Of a stretch of 64,000 bases of DNA, positions 36,696-46,583 are shown piece after piece (positions within the stretch are counted from its first letter, which is position 1; each line of letters begins with the position of its first letter). A model generated the notes under the pieces. That model was not told the origin of the DNA. It saw only the letters and a program-made list of their open reading frames with translations, and did no database searches. The translations under genes and the position numbers were made by a program. Location: positions 248,001-312,000 of the forward strand of contig CBDCVJ010000055.1 in NCBI GenBank assembly GCA_965222975.1, given 5' to 3'. The stretch comes from UBA6168 sp965222975 (lineage in GTDB: Bacteria; Bacteroidota; Bacteroidia; Chitinophagales; Saprospiraceae).

Positions 36696-39600
36696 ATGCA
36701 GAAAAAAATCTACTACCTAACCTTTTCTCTTTTATTCCTACTTGGTTTTAGTATTCAAAATGTGCAAGCACAATGCACGGATTGGCTCAACCCTTCACCT
36801 ACTACCGGGTATACTTTTTTCAATGATATATTCGGTGGTGCACCTTGCGATGACGGGACAGGTTGCCCTTTTTATGAAGTTGATCTTGCTGAGGTATGGG
36901 CAGCAGAAGCCTATGCCATTAATTTTTTTAGGGCAGGTAATACCTATTCTTTTAGCATATGCAATGGCCCAGGCGCTGGCAGTTGGGTACCTGATTTTAC
37001 TATAATAGCACCAAGCGGCACTGTGGATGCCTTTGGCGCCGGCGACGGTGACGGGTGTACTATAACTTGGACTGCATCTGAATCCGGCACTTATTTGATC
37101 GTTGTGAATGAGGAAGGACAATGTGGCGGCGGGATGAACACTGAAACGGACAACGGATACCTTGCCCTTACCTGCACTTCCGGCTCTCTTTGTCCTGGAT
37201 GTGTAGCAGGTGTCATGACTACTACCGGTGCAATCTCTTTATGCCCTGACGGATCATACACTGTTGAAGCTGTAATGGATGAAATTCCAATTGGCGGTGG
37301 AAGGGGGTGGCTTTTTAGCGACTCCCAGGGAGGTACCGGCGGACTGACCGGCGGATTCATACTGCCCAACCAGCCCACTTCCATTACTTACGACAGCGAC
37401 TTGAACGGTATATTAAGTGGAAATAACTTTCCTGAGATGGGTGGAACATGGGTCATTTATAGCGCTGTTTATACAGATCCCGCTAACTCTTTTGCTACTA
37501 TCTGTGACATATCCGATGATTCGCTGGTAGTCACTTTTGATGGACCAACTATCAACTCAGTGGTTGACAATGCCGATGGAACCGCTACTATCAATGCATC
37601 AGGAGGTGCCATGCCTTACACTTATTTATGGTCAGATGGCCAAACTGCCCAGACAGCAATGGCACTGAACGATGGTGAATTTTATAGCTTGACGGTAACC
37701 GATGCCAACGGTTGTACAGCTGGTGGCCATCTCCTTATCGGTGGTATTGGCGCCCCTTGCCTCGATTGGACCTCACCCACTGACACCACTGGTTGGACTG
37801 CTTTTGGAAGTGCGCCATGCGATGACGGCACTGGTTGCCCTATTGAGCAATTCACCAGTTTTCAAGTGTCTTCATCGCAAGCCTATGTCGTGAACGAATT
37901 CGTAGCTGGAGGCAGCTATTCCTTTAATATATGCGACGGCCCTAATGCGGGTACATGGATACCTGAATTTACCATTATCGCTCCGAGCGGTGCAGTGGAT
38001 GCTTTTGGGCTCGGCAATGGTGACGGCTGCACGATCACCTGGACCGCATCCGAAAGCGGCACTTACCTGATCGTGATCAATGAATTTGGAGAATGTGGAG
38101 GAGGCAACAATACCATGACAGTCAATGGCTATCCAGCACTGACTTGTTTGGGTGATGTTCCTTGTGGCGGATGCAATGCAGGCGAACTGGTTTCTACAGA
38201 TACAATTACTGTATGCCCTGGTCAGACCTTTTTGGTGGAAGCTAATGCGGACACCATTCCCATCGGTGGTGGAAGAGGATGGTACTTCAGTGCTTATCAA
38301 GGGGGTACGGGGGCTTTGCAACCCGAATTTATTTTGCCCAACCAGCCAGACTCCATAGCGTATGACAGTGACCTGAACGGCATCTTGAGTTATAATGGTT
38401 TTGATGAATTTGGTGGCACCTGGGTAGTTTACAATGCTGTTTATTCCGACCCCAATAATCCTTTCAACTCAATTTGCGACTTGTCTGCCGACTCTATGGT
38501 CGTTATCTTTTTAGCTGACGGGGTCAACATTACATCTGTAGTTGACAACATGAACGGAACGGCTACTGCAAGCGCATCGGGAGGTGTTATGCCATATACT
38601 TATACTTGGTCAAATGGCGAAACCACCCAAACAGCGACAGGTCTAATGGCCGGAGAGACCTATACTGTAACTGTAACAGATGCAAACGGCTGCTCCAGCG
38701 AAGGGTTTGTGTTGATAGGAGGGGTTACTGATCCTTGTCTTGACTGGCAAGGGCCATACCCGAATGAAGGATGGACCTTTTTCAATGACGCTTTTGGTGG
38801 CGCCCCTTGCGATGACGGCAGTGGCTGCCCTTTCTATGAACTCACCAATATAGAAGTATGGGCGGCAGAAGCTTATATGGTGGACGGTTTCATAGAAGGT
38901 GGTTCTTACTCTTTCAGCGTATGCAATGGCCCGGGAGCAGGAACTTGGGTGCCCGAATTCACCATAATTGCACCAAGCGGTGCGGTTGATGCTTTTGGCT
39001 TAGGCGACGGAGATGGCTGCACGATCACCTGGACTGCATCAGAAAGTGGCACTTACCTGATCGTGATAAATGAATTCGGAGAATGTGGAGGAGGCATGAA
39101 CACCATGACGAACAATGGGTTTCCTGCACTAACATGCAGTGGTGTTGCATGTGATCTGACCTGTAATGCCGGTACACTCACCACAACAGGCACGGTCTCT
39201 ATTTGCTCGCCAGATGGCACCTTTGACTTAATGACTGAGATGGATACAGTACCGACCGGTGGCGGAACAGGCTGGACATTCAGTGATGCCTTAGGGGGCA
39301 CTGGAGGTCAAGCAGGTGGCTTTACCATTACCAATTCAACAAATGATGTAACATGGGATAGCGACCTGAGCGGGATTTTAAGTTATAATACCCTACCTGT
39401 ATTATCAGGCCCTTGGGTTATGCGTGGGATAGTTTATGACGCCTCTTTTACTATTTGCAGCATCACTGCGGATTCCCTCATCGTCTTCTTTGGCACAGAG
39501 TCTCCCAATATTGACGATTTGGTTGACGGTGGAAACGCCAATGCTATAGTAACAGCTTCTGGCGGCGTACCGCCCTACACCTATCTGTGGTCGGATGACG

Positions 39601-39980
39601 ATATGCAAACGACCGATACTGCTTCCAACCTTGCACCGGACGATTATTCTGTAACCGTAACGGACGCCAATGGCTGTACAACAGAAGGTATGGTTACAAT
39701 TACCTCCACAGGCGTTGGCTATATAGATGGGTTGACAGCGCTGAACATTTCGCCCAACCCGACGAATGGTCAGTTCAGCGTGCAAATAACTTTGCAAACG
39801 ACTGAAAGGGTACAAATAAATGTGCTCGATATTTCCGGCAAAACAATAGAGCATGCAGAACAAGTCATGGCCGATGGCCGTTTTGAATTTAATATGAACA
39901 ACCGGGCGGCTGGTGTTTATCTCTTGAAGATAACTGTTGGTGAGGATATGTTGACCAGACGGTTAGTTGTTACACCCTAA
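36696..39980 (+). CDS. T9SS-secreted protein with three tandem 325-residue modules and SprB-type repeats
   Basis: The protein has 1094 residues. After a signal peptide (1-25) come three homologous modules starting near residues 25, 354 and 678. Each begins C-x-DW, continues with a domain reading APCDDGTGC, FTIIAPSGAVDAFG and CTITWTASESGTYLIV, and contains a second Gly-rich domain (PIGGGRGW). Each module ends in an SprB-like unit (ASGGAMPYTYLWSDGQTAQT, LTVTDANGC). The last 75 residues are a T9SS type A sorting domain (ISPNPTNGQFSVQI ... GVYLLKITVG). SprB repeats occur in gliding adhesins, so an adhesive surface role is plausible. Confidence 0.9.
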   Translation: MQKKIYYLTFSLLFLLGFSIQNVQAQCTDWLNPSPTTGYTFFNDIFGGAPCDDGTGCPFYEVDLAEVWAAEAYAINFFRAGNTYSFSICNGPGAGSWVPDFTIIAPSGTVDAFGAGDGDGCTITWTASESGTYLIVVNEEGQCGGGMNTETDNGYLALTCTSGSLCPGCVAGVMTTTGAISLCPDGSYTVEAVMDEIPIGGGRGWLFSDSQGGTGGLTGGFILPNQPTSITYDSDLNGILSGNNFPEMGGTWVIYSAVYTDPANSFATICDISDDSLVVTFDGPTINSVVDNADGTATINASGGAMPYTYLWSDGQTAQTAMALNDGEFYSLTVTDANGCTAGGHLLIGGIGAPCLDWTSPTDTTGWTAFGSAPCDDGTGCPIEQFTSFQVSSSQAYVVNEFVAGGSYSFNICDGPNAGTWIPEFTIIAPSGAVDAFGLGNGDGCTITWTASESGTYLIVINEFGECGGGNNTMTVNGYPALTCLGDVPCGGCNAGELVSTDTITVCPGQTFLVEANADTIPIGGGRGWYFSAYQGGTGALQPEFILPNQPDSIAYDSDLNGILSYNGFDEFGGTWVVYNAVYSDPNNPFNSICDLSADSMVVIFLADGVNITSVVDNMNGTATASASGGVMPYTYTWSNGETTQTATGLMAGETYTVTVTDANGCSSEGFVLIGGVTDPCLDWQGPYPNEGWTFFNDAFGGAPCDDGSGCPFYELTNIEVWAAEAYMVDGFIEGGSYSFSVCNGPGAGTWVPEFTIIAPSGAVDAFGLGDGDGCTITWTASESGTYLIVINEFGECGGGMNTMTNNGFPALTCSGVACDLTCNAGTLTTTGTVSICSPDGTFDLMTEMDTVPTGGGTGWTFSDALGGTGGQAGGFTITNSTNDVTWDSDLSGILSYNTLPVLSGPWVMRGIVYDASFTICSITADSLIVFFGTESPNIDDLVDGGNANAIVTASGGVPPYTYLWSDDDMQTTDTASNLAPDDYSVTVTDANGCTTEGMVTITSTGVGYIDGLTALNISPNPTNGQFSVQITLQTTERVQINVLDISGKTIEHAEQVMADGRFEFNMNNRAAGVYLLKITVGEDMLTRRLVVTP

Positions 39981-40023
39981 ACGGTGTACTGGCCACATTT
40001 TCATAGTTTGGTATAAATAACTT

Positions 40024-40057
40024 GACGGGGCCATTGAAAATGGCCCCGTCATTTTTT
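40024..40057 (+). terminator. Rho-independent terminator of the SprB-repeat gene
   Basis: GACGGGGCCATT (40024-40035) pairs perfectly with AATGGCCCCGTC (40039-40050) around a GAA loop, followed by ATTTTTTAA. This is a strong textbook hairpin 43 bp after the stop. Confidence 0.9.
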
Positions 40058-40164
40058 AAGCAATATATCTGACCCAACCAAACAGAATAATCCACCTGAA
40101 TTTTTTTCTTAGTATATTTGTCAAATATCCAATGCTCTTATTTTTATTAAAAAAACCTACAGAC

Positions 40165-41661
40165 ATGAAAAACCCGCTTACCCTCGCCTTCCTTTTCTTA
40201 TTTTTTCAAATTTCATTTTCTCAAGACTGGGCTTTATTTCCCAACGGACAAAAAACCTATTGGGAAGTGGATGGCAAAATCCACCTTTATTATAATGACG
40301 TGACATTGCCCGGCAGCTTTACGAACCGACATTATTTTGGGGCGGAGTATTTGACGGAAGATAGCGCCTTCCAATGTTACAAGCATATATTAGAGAATGT
40401 GTACCAGTTGGATGAACCACCTATTGATTCTATTTTTTCTACTCCTTTATATTGGTTTGACTTCATTGGAAATGACGAAATACGTTTTCATCATTTAGCT
40501 GAACCGGGAGAAGGCTGGACAAATATCACCTCTTCTATCTCCGGTGTTGATTCAATTATAATTTCTTGTACTGAAAAAATCGAAGAGACTTTTTTTGGAA
40601 AAACGGATAGTGTAAAAATATTTAAATTGCAAGGATACAATAATGGAAATCCTATTTCAAAATACAATGATGCCGAATATAAATTGAGTAAATCGAATGG
40701 CTTTATAAAATTTATTCCTTTGCGTTCATTAGGAGGCCAAATAACTAATTATGAATTAATGGGATTCAATGACGGGCAGGCGCACGGATTTACAAGTACT
40801 TGGGAGGATTTTTTTGGAAAATTTGAAGTGGGACAAATATTAGCATGGCGATATGAAAGGGAACGCATTTATCTACCATCTGGATATTGGAAAGCATTTG
40901 AACATTTTAATGATTCTATTACTTATGTAGATTTTAATGACTCATATGTAAAAATTGGGATTTTCCGAAAAGGGACAATAGATATGTGGAAAAATGGAAA
41001 TAATGATTATTTAAATTTTGACAGTACAGGTTATTATGAATTAACTGATACCATTTATCATTATAGGGAATATTATGAAACAGTTATGGATACTCCACCT
41101 GGTTGGTTAAAAATTGACCACAGTACTGGCAGTGTCCCTTTTCATTACCGCGCAGAATTCTCTTGGTGGGGTGACCCATATTACAATTACGACAATATAC
41201 ATTATTCATTTGACACTACAGTTTGCGATATCCTAATAGGCCACCCATCTCCGTTGACACGAACCATTATGGCTGGTTTAGGTCTCACACGTTGGGGTAT
41301 AACTGGTGGGCTGTACGGAGAATATTATGAATACAACTTACGCGGATACAAAAAAAATGGAGAAATTTTTGGCACCTTCTATAATATTGTCAATCCCGTT
41401 TTCTCCCGTCCCACTCCTAATCTATCTTTTGAAATATTTCCCAATCCAGCAACAAATAATTTAAATGTTATTTTTCCTGAAAAAATAATCACACAGGAAT
41501 TGGAATTAAAAATAGTAGATTTAACAGGGAAAATAATTTTACAAAAAAACATAAAGAATGGGTTTGACAAAATAGATACACACTCTTTTCCAGCAGGTGT
41601 TTATTTTGTAGTCGTAAATGGGAACGGCATTTTCGGTCGAAAAAGGTTTGTGAAAATGTAG
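40165..41661 (+). CDS. T9SS-secreted protein of unknown function
   Basis: The ATG at 40165 (MKNPLTLAFLFLFF) starts a clear signal peptide; an ATG at 40132 adds 11 residues. The protein has 498 residues. The central 370 residues have no recognised domain and are rich in aromatic residues and Asp/Asn, with low GC. The C terminus is a T9SS sorting domain (FEIFPNPATNNLNVIF ... AGVYFVVVNGNG ... KRFVKM). It is probably secreted or surface-attached. Confidence 0.75.
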   Translation: MKNPLTLAFLFLFFQISFSQDWALFPNGQKTYWEVDGKIHLYYNDVTLPGSFTNRHYFGAEYLTEDSAFQCYKHILENVYQLDEPPIDSIFSTPLYWFDFIGNDEIRFHHLAEPGEGWTNITSSISGVDSIIISCTEKIEETFFGKTDSVKIFKLQGYNNGNPISKYNDAEYKLSKSNGFIKFIPLRSLGGQITNYELMGFNDGQAHGFTSTWEDFFGKFEVGQILAWRYERERIYLPSGYWKAFEHFNDSITYVDFNDSYVKIGIFRKGTIDMWKNGNNDYLNFDSTGYYELTDTIYHYREYYETVMDTPPGWLKIDHSTGSVPFHYRAEFSWWGDPYYNYDNIHYSFDTTVCDILIGHPSPLTRTIMAGLGLTRWGITGGLYGEYYEYNLRGYKKNGEIFGTFYNIVNPVFSRPTPNLSFEIFPNPATNNLNVIFPEKIITQELELKIVDLTGKIILQKNIKNGFDKIDTHSFPAGVYFVVVNGNGIFGRKRFVKM

Positions 41662-41670
41662 TCCTAATTT

Positions 41671-42204
41671 TCAAATCCGAGGGTTGCGGGAATATTTTTC
41701 AAAATTATCTTGGATCATTTTCTCCAATTCTTTAAAATTTATTTTAAGCGCATTTGATGAAATAGAAATTGGTGATCCATACCTGCTGTTGTTCATGCTC
41801 ATCAATTTTCTTTTTATTTTATTTTCCTCCATTTCAATATATTTTTCTGGGTTCTTTACCAATATCAATAATAGTTTAGTGGAAGAAATTTGCATGACTT
41901 TAAAGCCGACAATGTCGCCCCATTTAATCAAGCCGATGCTTACTGCACTTGAATTGTCTATTATGCCTTCAGAATTAATAACCAGCCCCGGCTCAAAGTC
42001 AAATATTTTTTTGATTCCAAAAATGCCCGTAATGGAAAAGAATATGCCGCCAATAATAGCAAACCCTTTCCAAAAAACGGCTTCATATTCACCGCCGGCC
42101 TTTATATTAAACAACCAAGCACATGCTGTTACAAATGCCAATGAGCCTATTATTAGCAATACTATTTTCCCTTTGCTGAGGGGTATTATTATTTCGTTGT
42201 CCAT
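41671..42204 (-). CDS. STM3941-like small membrane protein
   Basis: The protein has 177 residues. It starts DNEIIIPLSKGKIVLLIIGS, the usual opening of STM3941-type proteins. Two membrane segments (about 12-32 and 43-62) precede a PH-like C-terminal domain (LVINSEGIIDNSSAVSIG, KWGDIVGFKV, ISISSNALKINFKELEKMI). The function is unknown. It is convergent with the upstream T9SS protein and only 9 bp separate the stops. Confidence 0.75.
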   Translation of the reverse strand: MDNEIIIPLSKGKIVLLIIGSLAFVTACAWLFNIKAGGEYEAVFWKGFAIIGGIFFSITGIFGIKKIFDFEPGLVINSEGIIDNSSAVSIGLIKWGDIVGFKVMQISSTKLLLILVKNPEKYIEMEENKIKRKLMSMNNSRYGSPISISSNALKINFKELEKMIQDNFEKYSRNPRI

Positions 42205-42399
42205 TTATTCTTATAAAAACCACGTTTCGACCGTATAATGACCGTTCCCGTATATTGGGTTAGAAAAAGAAGTACATACCACAAAGGTTAGAAAAAAACC
42301 CAAAACCAAAATTATGCAGAAATATAACCTGTCCGAGCACATCTTTTCAAACCATTTTTAAAAACCAAAATTCTATTCCATCCCTAACCATTTTCTACC

Positions 42400-42407
42400 T
42401 ACCTTTG
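42400..42407 (+). promoter_or_regulatory. -7 box of the ABC-F gene
   Basis: TACCTTTG matches TAnnTTTG 67 nt before the ABC-F start. The region between it and the start contains ACCATTTAACCATA, a member of the dispersed AACCATT repeat family. Confidence 0.45.
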
Positions 42408-42474
42408 CGCCCTTTTTCAAATAACTGGCTGACCAAACCATTTAACCATACAGCCATATAACCATTTAATTTAA

Positions 42475-44109
42475 ATGATCACTGTAACAAACGTTGCCCT
42501 ACAATACGGAAAGAGAATCCTGTTCGATGAAGTCAACCTCAAGTTTACCCGTGGCAATTGCTATGGCGTAATTGGGGCAAATGGGGCTGGTAAGTCCACC
42601 TTTTTGAAAATCCTTTCTGGCGAAATAGACCCCAACCAAGGCGAAGTCAGCATCCAGCCCGGCAACCGCATGGCCGTGCTAAAACAAGACCACTTCGAGT
42701 TCGAGGAAGAAACGGTACTGAACACCGTGATGATGGGCCATGCCGAAATGTACCGCATCAGTGAAGAGAAAAATGCCATTTACATGAACCCTGACGCCAC
42801 AGAAGCTGAGGGGCTGAAAGCTGCCGAACTCGAAAACCAGTACGGCGAAATGGGGGGCTGGACGGCAGAAAGTGATGCCGCCGGGCTACTATCCAACATG
42901 GGCATCCACGAAGACCTACATTATAAATTGATGAAAGACCTCACTGGCCCGGAGAAAGTGAAAGTATTGTTGGCGCAAGCGCTTTTCGGCAATCCCGACC
43001 TGCTCCTCCTCGATGAGCCAACCAACGACCTCGACGCAGAAACGGCCACTTGGCTCTCCGATTTTTTGGCCGACTACCAGAACACGGTGATCGTCGTTTC
43101 GCACGACCGTTATTTCCTCGATATGGTCTGTACCCACATGGTGGATATTGATTTTTCCAAAATAAAAATCTATACGGGCAACTATACTTTCTGGTATGAG
43201 ACCAGCCAATTGATGGCACAGCAGATGGCCAACAAGAACAAAAAGACCGAGGCCAAACGAGCGGAGTTGATGGAATTTATTTCCCGGTTCAGTGCCAATG
43301 CATCGAAATCACGCCAAGCGACAAGCCGCAAAAAAGCATTGGAAAAACTCAACATAGATGACATCCAGCCATCGAGCCGCAAGTACCCCTTCATCCATTT
43401 CCAGCCAGAGCGGGAACCAGGCGACCAAATCCTTCGAGTGAGCGGATTGACGAAAAAAGACCAAGAGGGCAAGGTATTGTTCGAGAATGTCGAGTTTATT
43501 ATGAACCACAACGAGAAGATCGCTTTGTTAGGCCGTAACACAACGGCTTTGAATATGATGTACGATGTATTGGCTGGAAAAATTGAACCTGATGAAGGCA
43601 CCATCGAATGGGGACAAACAATTACTTATGATTATTTGCCGAACGAAAACACGGAATTTTTTCAGGGTGATAATGACCAAGACCTTATTAATTGGTTGCG
43701 CCAATATTCAAAAGAAAAGGACGAACAATTCATCCGTGGCTTTCTCGGGCGCATGCTTTTTTCGGGAGAGGAGGTTTATAAAAAATCGTCTGTCCTCTCA
43801 GGTGGTGAAAAGGTGCGCTGCATGATGTCGAAAATGATGCTCGCCCACCCCAACTTCCTCCTCCTCGACGAACCGACCAACCACCTCGACCTCGAATCGA
43901 TCACCGCGCTGAACAATGCCCTGCGTGATTTCAAAGGCAACCTCATCATGACCTCACATGACCACGCCTTGCTTCAAACGGTCTGCAACCGCATCATCGA
44001 AATTACGCCCAATGGCATTATTGATAGCTTGATGACTTTTGATGAATATGTGCGCTCGGATAGGATCAAAAAACAGCGGAAGGAAATGTACGAAGGGGTA
44101 ATGGCATGA
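42475..44109 (+). CDS. ABC-F family ATPase (YbiT-like)
   Basis: ABC-F proteins are soluble twin-ATPase factors that act on the ribosome. The protein has 544 residues and no membrane segment. Domain 1 has Walker A GANGAGKST (K40), a signature that reads LTGPEKVKVLLAQALFG instead of LSGGE, and Walker B LLLLDEPTNDLD. After the linker, domain 2 has LLGRNTTALNMM (about 351-362) where a Walker A belongs, a canonical LSGGEKVRCMMSKMML and LLLDEPTNHLD. Thus one site of each pair is degenerate. Similar degeneracy occurs in YbiT-type members, so it is probably family-wide. Confidence 0.88.
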   Translation: MITVTNVALQYGKRILFDEVNLKFTRGNCYGVIGANGAGKSTFLKILSGEIDPNQGEVSIQPGNRMAVLKQDHFEFEEETVLNTVMMGHAEMYRISEEKNAIYMNPDATEAEGLKAAELENQYGEMGGWTAESDAAGLLSNMGIHEDLHYKLMKDLTGPEKVKVLLAQALFGNPDLLLLDEPTNDLDAETATWLSDFLADYQNTVIVVSHDRYFLDMVCTHMVDIDFSKIKIYTGNYTFWYETSQLMAQQMANKNKKTEAKRAELMEFISRFSANASKSRQATSRKKALEKLNIDDIQPSSRKYPFIHFQPEREPGDQILRVSGLTKKDQEGKVLFENVEFIMNHNEKIALLGRNTTALNMMYDVLAGKIEPDEGTIEWGQTITYDYLPNENTEFFQGDNDQDLINWLRQYSKEKDEQFIRGFLGRMLFSGEEVYKKSSVLSGGEKVRCMMSKMMLAHPNFLLLDEPTNHLDLESITALNNALRDFKGNLIMTSHDHALLQTVCNRIIEITPNGIIDSLMTFDEYVRSDRIKKQRKEMYEGVMA

Positions 44110-44207
44110 GGGAATACTTAGGAGGTTATTTGTATGAAATAACTTTAAAGATGGTATGTACTATGTTGTCTTAAAAAGCAAAACATTGACATGGAGTACC
44201 AAGGTCG

Positions 44208-44281
44208 TCAAAAAGTAAAAAATCGTCCCAGACGGTCTATAACAATATCATATAGTGTCCAGGACGATAGGTTTTTGACGT
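44208..44281. terminator. Long imperfect inverted repeat between convergent genes
   Basis: CGTCAAAAA...ATCGTCC-AGAC at 44208 pairs with GTCC-AGGACGAT...TTTTTGACG ending at 44281. It lies between the ABC-F gene (plus) and the lipoprotein gene (minus), so it can terminate both. The last bases overlap the lipoprotein stop region. Confidence 0.65.
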
Positions 44282-44722
44282 TTATTGTTTTTCCAAATTA
44301 TCGAATTTGCCACCTGTTACCGATACCGTCGTCCCATCGGTTGATTGGCCTTCAAAATTGAAAGTGCCCGAGATTTTATCGCCCTCAAATTTGGAAATGG
44401 TCAATGTTCCAGAAGTAGAAAGATAGGGCACGCTGTTGATCGTCCATGAAGCAAGGCTGCCTCCAAGGTCGTAGGTACCGGTCTGGTCGCTCATAAACTG
44501 CAAGCCAATGGCCTCCATATCGGCATTACCAGCACCGATGGAGGTAATGACCCCAGCCGGCCCTAAATTGGTTACTGAGAAATTGGCACTGCCGCACCAA
44601 TCGCTTCCGTCAATTTTTGCACTGAGGGCGCAATTACCATTTGATCCAACCTCGTCATCTTTACTACAGGAAGTGAGGCTTATAGAGGTAATGGCTAAAA
44701 AAATAAAAAAGATGTTTTTCAT
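44282..44722 (-). CDS. Small lipoprotein, DUF6252-like
   Basis: The ATG at 44722 (MKNIFFIFLAITSISLTSCS) gives a 146-residue lipoprotein with a clear lipobox LTSC. The frame extends to 44827 but the added residues have no signal. The mature part is beta-rich with CALSAKIDGSDWCGSANF, LGLQFMSDQTGTYDLGG-type strands and a final GTFNFEGQSTDGTTVSVTGG. That pattern matches small Bacteroidota lipoproteins of DUF6252 type. Function is unknown. Confidence 0.65.
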   Translation of the reverse strand: MKNIFFIFLAITSISLTSCSKDDEVGSNGNCALSAKIDGSDWCGSANFSVTNLGPAGVITSIGAGNADMEAIGLQFMSDQTGTYDLGGSLASWTINSVPYLSTSGTLTISKFEGDKISGTFNFEGQSTDGTTVSVTGGKFDNLEKQ

Positions 44723-44826
44723 GACAAGATTAATTTTTTTGAAGTAAAAAAAGTGGGCAGCGAGGGTAATGCTGCCCAGTATTCGATGAGATAATGATCT
44801 TCTTTCGCAAAAAGTTTTTAGAGCCA

Positions 44827-46383
44827 TTAGTTCATGATCTTACAGGCCACCTTGTTTTTATCAGCTTTGTAATAAATGAGGTTGGCATATTCATCGGTCG
44901 CATAAACCGGGCTGCGGTCGCCGATGACAATTTCATCGGACAGTTTACCTGTATTTTTATCCACCTTAGCCAATCCAAAACCTTTGCCCTTGAACTTGGT
45001 ATTGATGTACTTGAAATGGTCGGCACTGGTTGAATTGCGAGTGCCAGAATTCATCATGGCAGGCGTGTATTGGTGATAGGTATAGCTGCCATCTGCATTT
45101 GCATTTTGCTGGCCGATGCGCTGACTGTTCATGGTAGCTGCCGTGGCCACGGCAGCAAGGGCAACATTCTGAGCAATGGTCGTGAAGCTGGCGCCTGGTG
45201 CCTTGAAATAATGCTGGTATTCGATGTCACCAGACCTTTTGTTGATGCCGACAATGTTTTGGCTACTGCCCAAAATGATCAGGTCGTCATTCATTTCGAT
45301 GGAAGAAAAGGATTCGTTGCCCTCAAATTTGATTTTATCGGTCAACTGCTTAGCGCTTTTTTTCGCCACATCTACTTCCATCAGGTATTTTTTAGAAACC
45401 ATGTAGAAAAGGTCACCATCTTGCACCAAAAGGCCAGATTCAGCCCCTTTCACTTTCAAAGGCTTGTCCCATTTTTCAGCACCGGTAGCAGGGTCAATAA
45501 GCTGGAGCCCATTCAAGTTTAACACTAGGACACCCTGTGGTACGATGTGCAGGTCACGCACTTGTCCAATCTTATTGGCCTTCACGTCCCATTTGGCTCT
45601 TCCCGACTTGGCATCCACGGCAATGAGGATGTCCCGGAAGGGGAAATACAGGGTATTGCTCTTGTTGTCGAGTTTCATCATGGCATAACCTTTAGAGGGG
45701 TTGCTGGGCTTGTCACCTTTGCCATCACCCGGTTTTTTCAATTTGTAAGGTTTGAAATCAAATTGCCAGTTTGGTTGGCCTGTCTGAAGGTTGTATTCGG
45801 CGAGATTGCCAAGGCCGAGGTGCATGATAGCTGAATTTTTGGAAGTGTAAACAAATGGCTGCATGCCTTGAAAGGTAGCCGTCAGGGAAGCCATTTTTTC
45901 AGTGGAGATGCCATAGGGAATATCCCCGCCAACCGTCCATAGTTTTTTATTGGTTTCGATGTCCCAAGCATCAAATGACTTGGGGGATTTCATGACCAAC
46001 AACATATTCGCCGGATGGACAATGGAAGCCCCTAAAATGTTGTCACCTTTCACGCCCGAATCGGCATACTCCCTGCCGTCCAGCACGTTGATGGCCCGAT
46101 TGCGGGCGAGCAGACCTTTATCGGACACAAAAATTAACTCACTGCCTGTGAGTACCTCCACCCGGTTTTCCTCTACTTTCTTGAGTTTTTCATTTTTCCA
46201 GCGCACCTTCCCTTCAGCATCAATACCATAGAGTGCGTCGTCCGTTCCGACAACGGCAATGCCCGCTTCGGTCATTTTGATGAAATTGACTTCTTTGTCG
46301 AAATCTTTGTCCCAGTTCTGGCTGAAGGCAGCCAAAGGATATAAAAGAAGGAGACTGAAAAAAGATAGGATCAAGTTTTTCAT
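44827..46383 (-). CDS. PQQ-like beta-propeller repeat protein
   Basis: The protein has 518 residues. A signal peptide (1-22, ending AAFSQ) precedes PQQ-type WD-like blades: DALYGIDAEGKVRWKNE, WDIETNKKLWTVGG, AVDAKSGRAKWDVKAN, LIDPATGAEKWDKPLK and a late KVDKNTGKLSDEIV. These are characteristic of outer-membrane or periplasmic propellers such as BamB. No enzymatic cofactor residues are evident. It starts about 105 bp upstream of the small lipoprotein gene in the same direction, so they may be co-transcribed. Confidence 0.85.
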   Translation of the reverse strand: MKNLILSFFSLLLLYPLAAFSQNWDKDFDKEVNFIKMTEAGIAVVGTDDALYGIDAEGKVRWKNEKLKKVEENRVEVLTGSELIFVSDKGLLARNRAINVLDGREYADSGVKGDNILGASIVHPANMLLVMKSPKSFDAWDIETNKKLWTVGGDIPYGISTEKMASLTATFQGMQPFVYTSKNSAIMHLGLGNLAEYNLQTGQPNWQFDFKPYKLKKPGDGKGDKPSNPSKGYAMMKLDNKSNTLYFPFRDILIAVDAKSGRAKWDVKANKIGQVRDLHIVPQGVLVLNLNGLQLIDPATGAEKWDKPLKVKGAESGLLVQDGDLFYMVSKKYLMEVDVAKKSAKQLTDKIKFEGNESFSSIEMNDDLIILGSSQNIVGINKRSGDIEYQHYFKAPGASFTTIAQNVALAAVATAATMNSQRIGQQNANADGSYTYHQYTPAMMNSGTRNSTSADHFKYINTKFKGKGFGLAKVDKNTGKLSDEIVIGDRSPVYATDEYANLIYYKADKNKVACKIMN

Positions 46384-46583
46384 GATATCGTTATTTTAAG
46401 TTAAAATGATGGGACAAAGGTGGCGGGAATGCAAAGGAGATGCGATTGAGGGAAAGGCTTAATCGGGTAGGTGTTTTTACCTATTTTTGGTTTTTCTTTA
46501 AAATAAGTCATCTATGGAACTGCACCAACAGGCCGGTAAAAACGACCGAACTGGGGGAAGTTCTGCTTTTTTGCGTGGTTTTT

